Assembly: GCA_004431415.1 (NCBI GenBank)
Contig: QPMI01000435.1
Span: forward strand, 265,196 to 329,195
Reading direction: 5' to 3'
DNA length: 64,000 bases
Source of the DNA: Cyanophora paradoxa
Lineage: Eukaryota > Glaucocystophyceae > Cyanophorales > Cyanophoraceae
The first letter of the stretch is position 1. The number at the start of each line of letters is the position of its first letter. Made by a program: the position numbers and the translations under genes. Positions 58,702 through 64,000 of this stretch are shown piece by piece. The notes under the pieces are model-generated. The model worked only from the letters and a program-made list of their open reading frames with translations. It did no database searches and was not told the origin of the DNA.

Positions 58702-60837
58702 CTACACCGCGAGTATCACAATTCGACCGTTGCCACCGTCGCTGAAAGACGAGCCACCGTTGCCGCCCCTACCAATGCCTGCTGCGTAGTGAGCGTCTCC
58801 GCTATTTCCTGCCACCTGGCCGGACCCAGGATACACCGTAGCATCCGTCAAGTTTCCTATGTAGCTCGAGCCACCGCCACCTCCAAACATTCTTGCTATT
58901 GGGTTCTCTGACACTCCGCTCCTGCTGGACCCAGAGCCTCCACCGAAGTAACCACCACCACCACCACCACCGAACCTGTAGCCGCTTGAATCAGGCCCAG
59001 TCTCTCCACCTTGGCGCAAAGTTCCCGGGTTGCTGGGCCTGGCCCCTGAGGCCACAACACCGGCTCCGCCAGCGGTTTGGGTGCCTCCTTGAGCCGGTAT
59101 CTCTCCGGTTACTCCAACCAACCCAGCCGCACCACCGGTCAACCCCCGCCTACTCCCCCGCCGCCATTCGAATCACATGTACCCCACCTCCGGCCCCTGC
59201 AACAACCAAGTCGGTCCCTGCAACGCGCTGAATTGCAGAACGACCACCACCGGCGCCGTTTTTGTACTCCGGATCGACGCTATGGCTCCAGCCCCTTCCA
59301 CCACCTCCGTAGACGGTAGCAGTGGCAGTCCCCGATACACCCTTTGGGCCGCCGCATCCAACAACAAGGATGAGCGTCTCCCCGAGGACACAGCCAATGT
59401 ACCAACTACGCAAGCACCCGCGCCTCCACGGACCCCCGTACCTGCGCGTTCTCCGCCTCCACCCCCGGCCGCCCATACGATGACACGCACAGCCACAGTC
59501 CCCGTTGGTACTACGAAAGTCTGGTCGGCCCCGGTGTAGGAGAATGTACCCAAAACAGGAGCGTTTGCAGTTGTTGCACTGGCAGACGAGGACTGAGGGC
59601 CTTCCTCGCCGATCTGGTTGACGCCCTTGATGGTGTAAGTGTAAGTGGTTCCGTAAACGGTCGTTGTGTCCGAAAAGGGGCTGCTCGTGTCGCTGGCAAG
59701 GAACACGCCACCCTGTAGATGTTGTAGGAGACGGTGACGCCCGTCACCGGCACCGACCACTCGAGCACAACAGGCTGTGCTGCCCCCGCCGCGGGGGTTG
59801 CAGTGAGCCCAGTGGGCGCCCCCGGGTCCGTGGTGACGTACGCCGCAATACTCTTCGGCCCCTCCCCTCCCGTGTTCGTCGCGGAGATCTGGTACTCGTA
59901 CCCTGTACCCCAGACGGTGGTCGTGTCGCTGTAGGAGTTGGTCGCGGAGTCTGTGAGGTAGGCCCCGTCTCTGTAAATCTTGTATCCCGTCGCTCCCGTG
60001 GACGCAGTCCAGCTGAGGCTGACAGGCTGCTGCTGGTCGTTGGGTGCTGATGCCGTCACGTTCGTGGGGGCGTTTGGCATAGTCCAGACCAGGAGCGGAT
60101 CGGACTTGTCGTATTCGACACCGCCCACGATGCCGGCCACCTGGTAAGAGTATTCCGTGCCCCACGTAAGAGCAGTGCTATCGTCAATGTACGAGGTAGA
60201 CAGGGCACTGCTCGCAAATCCGATTGGCGTACCGTTCCTGTAAATTCGAATCGAGTCCGCGCCCTCCATGGCCACCCAGTTGATTGTGACGACTATGGCG
60301 GGTTTCGGGAAGCCCGAAGACGCGGGGCCGCCCCCGGCAATAAAATCGCCGTAGGTCTGGGCCGTGGCGGTCGTGAGCGTGGTGTAGGCTTCGATCTGCG
60401 GGCTGAAGCCGCCTATGCCTTGGAAGAGAATGTAATTGCTCATGGCACCCTCGTGGGTGTAGAGAAGCGACTGTGCGTAGGTTGTGGGCGGGGCTTTGCC
60501 ATCAGAGCCCGTGCTGCTGCTGCCCTGTTCGCGAACCGCCGCCACGCGGTAGAGTCGCTGGCCCCCAAACTAAAGGGAGAGTCCGTGTAGGTGACGGTTG
60601 GCGCATTCACCGTGGCCACGAGATCCCAGGGGCCGTTGATGCTGGTCGCCCTGTACACCTTGTACTTGACGGCGTTGGTGACCGCGACCCAGTTCAGCTG
60701 AAAGCCGTACGTACTGTTCCGTTGTTGAGCACGGAGCCCGATCGCACCTGGGGCCTGCCCACAGTCAGCGAGATCGGCTCCACGCCATACTGCGGAGCCT
60801 GCACCACCTGCTTTTTCACGAATACGAAGCGGGGCAT
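58702..60837 (-). CDS. FN3-repeat adhesin with glycine-rich C-terminal domain (several frameshifts)
   Basis: ATG 60837 (MPRFVFVKKQVVQAPQYG). About four fibronectin type III repeats follow, recognisable by YKVYRATSINGPW, SIRIYRNGTPIGF, GYKIYRDGAYL and YNIYR together with TWGTEYSYQVAG, VWGTGYEYQISATN and VYGTTYTYTIKGVN. Then comes FVVPTGTVAVRVIVWAAGGG, the entry strand of glycine-rich adhesin domains, and a very Gly-rich end (FGGGGGGGYFGGGSG, GRGGNGGSSFSDGGNGRIVI) to 58702. Frame changes lie near 60710, 60540, 59720, 59470 and 59150. About 700 residues. Glycine-rich tips of this kind bind receptors in T-even-like phages; here it is probably a surface adhesin. Confidence 0.75.
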
Positions 60838-60875
60838 TTTCCTCTACGATCCGAAAAAATATCTGCCCGGGGTAA

Positions 60876-61555
60876 ATGACTTCCAACTGGTACCAGACCC
60901 TCAGCGGCTCACTTGACGTTGGCAACAACACCAAGGATTTCGCACGCATACCCTCCGGCAGTTACGTCGACGTCTTTCTGCAGAATCCCGTCGTGATTCA
61001 GGTCGTTCAGAACGCCTACGCCACGCCCAAGATTTATTCCTACCAGCTCTTCTTCGACCCTCTGAGCCTCAGCGCAGAGGTTATCGAGCTGCTGCACGAA
61101 TCAGGACTCGTGAAAAAGGTGGCACCTGCCACGGCCACTGCCAACGTCTTGCGCTGTCTCGAGGTCAAGTTCAGGGAGACGGGGTACGGCCCCACCGTGA
61201 ACCGGTACCCCAGTTCTTCGAATCTTCCGGGTACGGGAACTTACCAGATGAGGGGTACGCTCAAGGGCGACGTGCTCTTCACGAAATTCAATCCAAGTCC
61301 CGCGACCCTGGGGGCCCTCTACACGGGCGGCAACCCACGCGGCTCGACTCTACCCGCTTCCCCTTCACCTTTTTCAGGTTCCAGGTCTTCCCCCTCTCCT
61401 ACGCCGCCGACCAGCCCCACTTCAGCACGGGCGCCAGCCTCTGCGCGGAGCTGCGTGAGTGCTCGATTTCCTACGCGTACGGCACCGACGCTGACTCTGT
61501 GCCTGGGGCCCGCGTCATGAACATCGGTGGCGACATCACCCTCTTTCACGGATAA
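60876..61555 (+). CDS. Paralogous virion protein C1 (frameshifted)
   Basis: ATG 60876 (MTSNWYQTLSGSLDVGNN), 38 nt from the divergent adhesin start. IPSGSYVDVFLQNPVVIQVV and SAEVIELLHESGLVKKV lead to CLEVKFRETGYGP. A frame change near 61350 leads to FRFQVFPLSYAADQPHF and the stop TAA 61553-61555. About 226 residues. It aligns with the next gene (VQNPVMLRVT, LWLSGLLKKIEPS, VLELKF). Strand-rich. Possibly a fibre-base or minor capsid protein. Confidence 0.65.
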
Positions 61556-61578
61556 TCTTTCTCATTTGAGGTCGCAAA

Positions 61579-62389
61579 ATGCCGACCACCTCGGCCACCA
61601 TCGTGAAGACCGTGTCTGCCGGCTCGATCGTCCCCGATTTCTACGGCAACGCTGGGAACGTGGCCAACGCAGGGACGGACAAGGTGGAGTGGGACGGAAA
61701 CTACGCCACCCCGCTCACCGTGAGGGTCCAGAATCCCGTCATGTTGCGCGTCACCTCCAACGATTTCGAGAATCCCGCCTCCTGCTCCGTGTACGTGTAC
61801 TTGACATCGACTCGGGCGTGAGCGCGGATGAGGCGGAGGCGCTCTGGCTCTCGGGCCTCCTGAAAAAGATAGAGCCCTCTGTGCCTGATCGGCCCGCCAT
61901 TCGCGTGCTCGAACTCAAGTTCACCGCTAACACCGCCCTCACTCGCAAATTCGGGAATGGTGCGAATCCGAACATCAAAACGCATTTAGATGGCGCCCTC
62001 ATCGATGCCACACACAAGACCACGCAGGCCGTTCCCTTTGAGATGTACAACCTCTGGAAGATGACCGCAAAGGAGATGATGACGAATGCCACCACGGGCG
62101 GCGCCTCGGGTACCGATTATTCATACGGCGCCTCGAATCCCGTACCCAGGTCTGGCCCCGGCTCCTCTTCACGAAATTCACTTTCAAATTGTACAACAAC
62201 ATCGCCGGAATGCCTACCTCTGGAATGGTCGTGGGCTCTACCCTCATGGCCGAACTAATTGAGGCAGAGGCGGACTACACGACTGCGACTACCAACTCGA
62301 CAGCGCCAGGCGCCGGAGCCGAAGTTTACGTGGCCTGGGAAACGGTTGGTCGCGAGTACGACACCAAGATTCACACCACTAGCGTCTAG
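61579..62389 (+). CDS. Paralogous virion protein C2 (frameshifted)
   Basis: ATG 61579 (MPTTSATIVKTVSAGSIV) after the late-type box ATCTTTCTCATTTG. Frame changes near 61800 and 62150. Shared with C1: PLTVRVQNPVMLRVTSNDF, SGLLKKIEPSVPDRPAIRVL, and later RLLFTKFTFKLYNNIAGMP against VLFTKFNP. It ends YVAWETVGREYDTKIHTTSV with TAG at 62387-62389. About 270 residues. A tandem duplicate of C1, so both are likely parts of one complex. Confidence 0.65.
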
Positions 62390-62739
62390 ACTGGCTAAGC
62401 TGCATTAGCGCCTGTGCCGCCTCCATCATCTCCCGAATCTCCTCGCTCTTCTCCTGTAAATTGGCGTACCCCTCCTCTTCTTGCGAATATCCGACATTGA
62501 TGCCAGCGCAGGTTCTCCTCCTGTAGTCCAGCGGGTTGCCGTTGATGTGTTCCACGTAGCGTCCACGTGGCGACTTCCCGAGGATCAGTTGGAGAGGTAG
62601 TGCTTGCGCCCTCCAACGTCTTGCTCACCCTGTCCCTGTCCACTCTCCAGGGAAACTCCAAGGCACTCGGGGGTACGTCCGAGTTGACCAGGACGTTGTA
62701 GGCGACGTCTTGCGAGTCGGTGCACCGGAGCAGGGCCAT
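62379..62739 (-). CDS. HNH-type homing endonuclease-like protein (one frameshift)
   Basis: ATG 62739 (MALLRCTDSQDVAYNVLV) with a late-type GTTTTTCTGAACC box 11-23 nt upstream. The frame changes near 62615. The second part reads LPLQLILGKSPRGRYVEHIN followed by GNPLDYRRRT, the typical (V)xHINGNPLDNRR core of HNH/AP2-HNH endonucleases, with His-Asn and the downstream Asn/Asp-Arg-Arg. A coiled coil (YANLQEKSEEIREMMEAAQA) closes the protein. The end overlaps the 3' end of C2 by 11 nt. Such genes are often selfish or regulate neighbours. About 120 residues. Confidence 0.7.
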
Positions 62740-62756
62740 TTTGCCCTAGGTTCAGA

Positions 62757-63300
62757 AAAACCTGGGACTTGGGACTTGGACTTGGGACTTGGGACTTGGG
62801 AAGAGTTGAAACCCAGGTCCCGGCCAGACTTTCTCCAGGATCAGAAATTTGTCAGACAAGTCAGGTGAGTTTTTCTACCGACTTTTTTACTCCTACCACC
62901 CCTCGTACTCTTTTTTACTCGTAGTCTTTTTACTCGTATCCCATCTCGTACCCTCTTCTCTCGACATCTCGCACGAATACTCCTACCCTCTTCACATCTT
63001 TTTCGGTTGCATACTCTCGTGAGCTTTCATGTCCAGTATCATGCTACAAGTCGTACACCAGTTCAGACTCTACCTCGCTTGAAATCTCACCTGGAATGTC
63101 ACCAGAAACGTCGTATCCAAATTTCCGTACCCTTTCTAAGTCTGCCCGGTGGTTAGGGACTTGGCACGGCAAACTCTCAGATCCAGAGAAAGTCTGGGCC
63201 CAGACCCTGAGTCTAACTCTTCCCAGTCCCAAGTCCCAAGTCCAAGTCCCAAGTCCCAAGTCCCAAGTCCAGGATCGCGCCAAGTCATAACTGAATAGTC
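62757..63300. repeat. Inverted GACTTGGG repeats with pyrimidine-rich spacer, no gene
   Basis: GACTTGGGACTTGGGAAGAG at 62783-62802 and the following about 50 bp return as reverse complement at about 63175-63275, with several GGGACTTGG words on each side. The spacer holds TTTTTACTCGTA-type words three or four times. No coding signal. It may be a border, an origin or a regulatory stem. Confidence 0.75.
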
Positions 63301-63342
63301 GCCAATTTTACAAGTATGTACAATGGAATGACGCAATACTAT

Positions 63343-64000
63343 TTACAGCATCTCAAAGTCAGAATCATCGTCATCGGAAACCAAGTCAATCGGGCCTCGG
63401 GCGCGGACTTAAGGGAATGCGGGGAAGGGCCTGCGCTGCTGCACTAAGTCCTGCCGCTCCTGCTCGCGCTGCGCCGCAAGGCCGCTGCCGCCTCTGCCTC
63501 GCGCCGCTGCTGAGCCTCGACGCGCGCCCTAAGTTCCGCTGCCTCCTTCTTCTGCGCTCGGCAATCTGGCCGCGTCACTCGCGACGAAGAAGGCGCTCGT
63601 GACGCAACTTGCGCCGGAGTTCGGCCATTTCGCGCTTGCGATGATGCGCTTCTCATGGTCTTGACGTCTGAGTCAGGCGCTTGCTGAGTGTGACGTCACG
63701 CGAGAACGGGCAATGCCGCGCCGAGCTTCAAGTCTTTTCGTGTTCCTTGGCGGGATTCTTGACTCGCTCGGAGTTGTCGGTGAATGACGTGGTCTCCATG
63801 AACTTCTTCTTGACGATTGACTTGGTCTGATAATGCGGCGCTTGCGAGTCGGGTTTTCGTTGTCGCCTTCAGAGTCGAAGAGGACTCAGAGTCGTATGGA
63901 ATCGGCACGTCAAAGTCGATAAAGTCGTTGATGTCAGACTCGGCGTCAGAGGCCTCGGACTCGGCGTCATCGACTGGCTCGGGAGCGGGCTCGGCGACGG
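63343..64000 (-). CDS. Acidic/coiled-coil protein running off the right edge (frameshifted)
   Basis: On the minus strand the window edge opens in a frame reading PVDDAESEASDAESDINDF. A basic patch follows (ENPTRKRRIIRP), then helix (KKKFMETTSFTDNSERVKNP). Further on come REMAELRRKLRHERLL and KKEAAELRARVEAQQRREAE, a strong coiled coil. The last part is GPIDLVSDDDDSDFEML with the stop at 63343-63345. Several frame changes are needed, so it may be one gene or two. IDLVSDDD looks like a SUMO-interacting motif. The N-terminus lies beyond the window. Viral or host origin is open. Confidence 0.45.

Noticed and set aside
56162..60837. Integrated bacteriophage, based on tail-fibre, S74 and adhesin domains
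   Set aside because: There is no portal, large terminase, tail tube or lysis gene, and neighbouring genes are eukaryotic-virus hallmarks with TTTCT-type promoters.
22435..62739. Polinton, virophage or polinton-like virus
   Set aside because: VLTF3, a RuvC resolvase and an A32/capsid pair of nucleocytovirus type are present. No protein-primed polymerase, maturation protease or integrase lies in the block; the integrase fragment at 3-500 is 22 kb away.
22435..62739. Programmed ribosomal frameshifting as the cause of the split genes
   Set aside because: Breaks have no shared slippery site or position and occur in nearly every second gene. Indel error or decay is simpler.

Overview
The window joins two very different kinds of DNA. 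The first 22.4 kb looks like nuclear DNA of a GC-rich eukaryote: no compact genes, satellite arrays, a long (TA)n tract, scattered exon-like pieces and mobile-element debris. From about 22.4 kb to the right edge it is a compact block of some 55 closely packed genes on both strands, typical of a eukaryotic double-stranded DNA virus. The host is not settled by the sequence. A protist or alga, for example a haptophyte, is a guess based on the likely virus relatives.

Left part. At 3-500 lies the C-terminal end of an rve-type integrase, AT-rich, followed by AT-rich tandem repeats. Pieces of a LamG/concanavalin-like gene lie on the minus strand at 1.1-2.1 kb and 6.8-7.0 kb. Two 133-bp direct repeats lie at 2.2 and 3.6 kb, and a 140-146-bp tandem array at 5.7-6.5 kb. 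The dominant structure is an 11.3-kb palindrome-like element (9583-20900). Its inverted arms hold matching arrays of 144-bp and 202-bp tandem repeats around a centre of three 350-bp repeats, which is the architecture of a Foldback transposon.

Viral part. Hallmark genes are a double-jelly-roll major capsid protein (39.1-40.5 kb), an FtsK/A32-type packaging ATPase (44.9-45.9 kb), a VLTF3-like late transcription factor (46.7-47.7 kb), a RuvC/A22-like Holliday junction resolvase (44.1-44.6 kb), a YqaJ-type exonuclease (24.0-24.6 kb), a herpesvirus-UL9-like SF2 helicase (25.4-27.7 kb) and two neighbouring paralogous HUH proteins (47.8-50.6 kb). I find no DNA polymerase, RNA polymerase or integrase in the block. 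This set and the size (at least 41 kb) fit the small nucleocytoviruses related to Yaravirus and the Pleurochrysis endemic viruses (mriyaviruses). That placement is from memory and needs a phylogeny.

How it fits together. The left viral end (22.4-28.7 kb) is a replication/recombination module with seven near-perfect hairpins around the helicase. The middle (29.9-47.6 kb) holds structural and regulatory genes. The right part (50.6-62.4 kb) encodes virion and adhesion proteins strikingly like phage tail fibres: W-x-x-I-x-x-KP repeats with HxH motifs, a Peptidase S74 chaperone and an FN3-plus-glycine-rich adhesin. Most genes are preceded by an A/T-run plus TTTCT(G/C)A motif 10-25 nt before the ATG (late-type). 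A few carry TATA-like boxes with CACCTGA elements (early-type).

About 40-50 viral reading frames are broken, and nearly all breaks are simple frame changes with clean coding on both sides. That pattern suggests consensus indel errors at least as strongly as real decay. I therefore annotate the genes as coding sequences and give the break positions.
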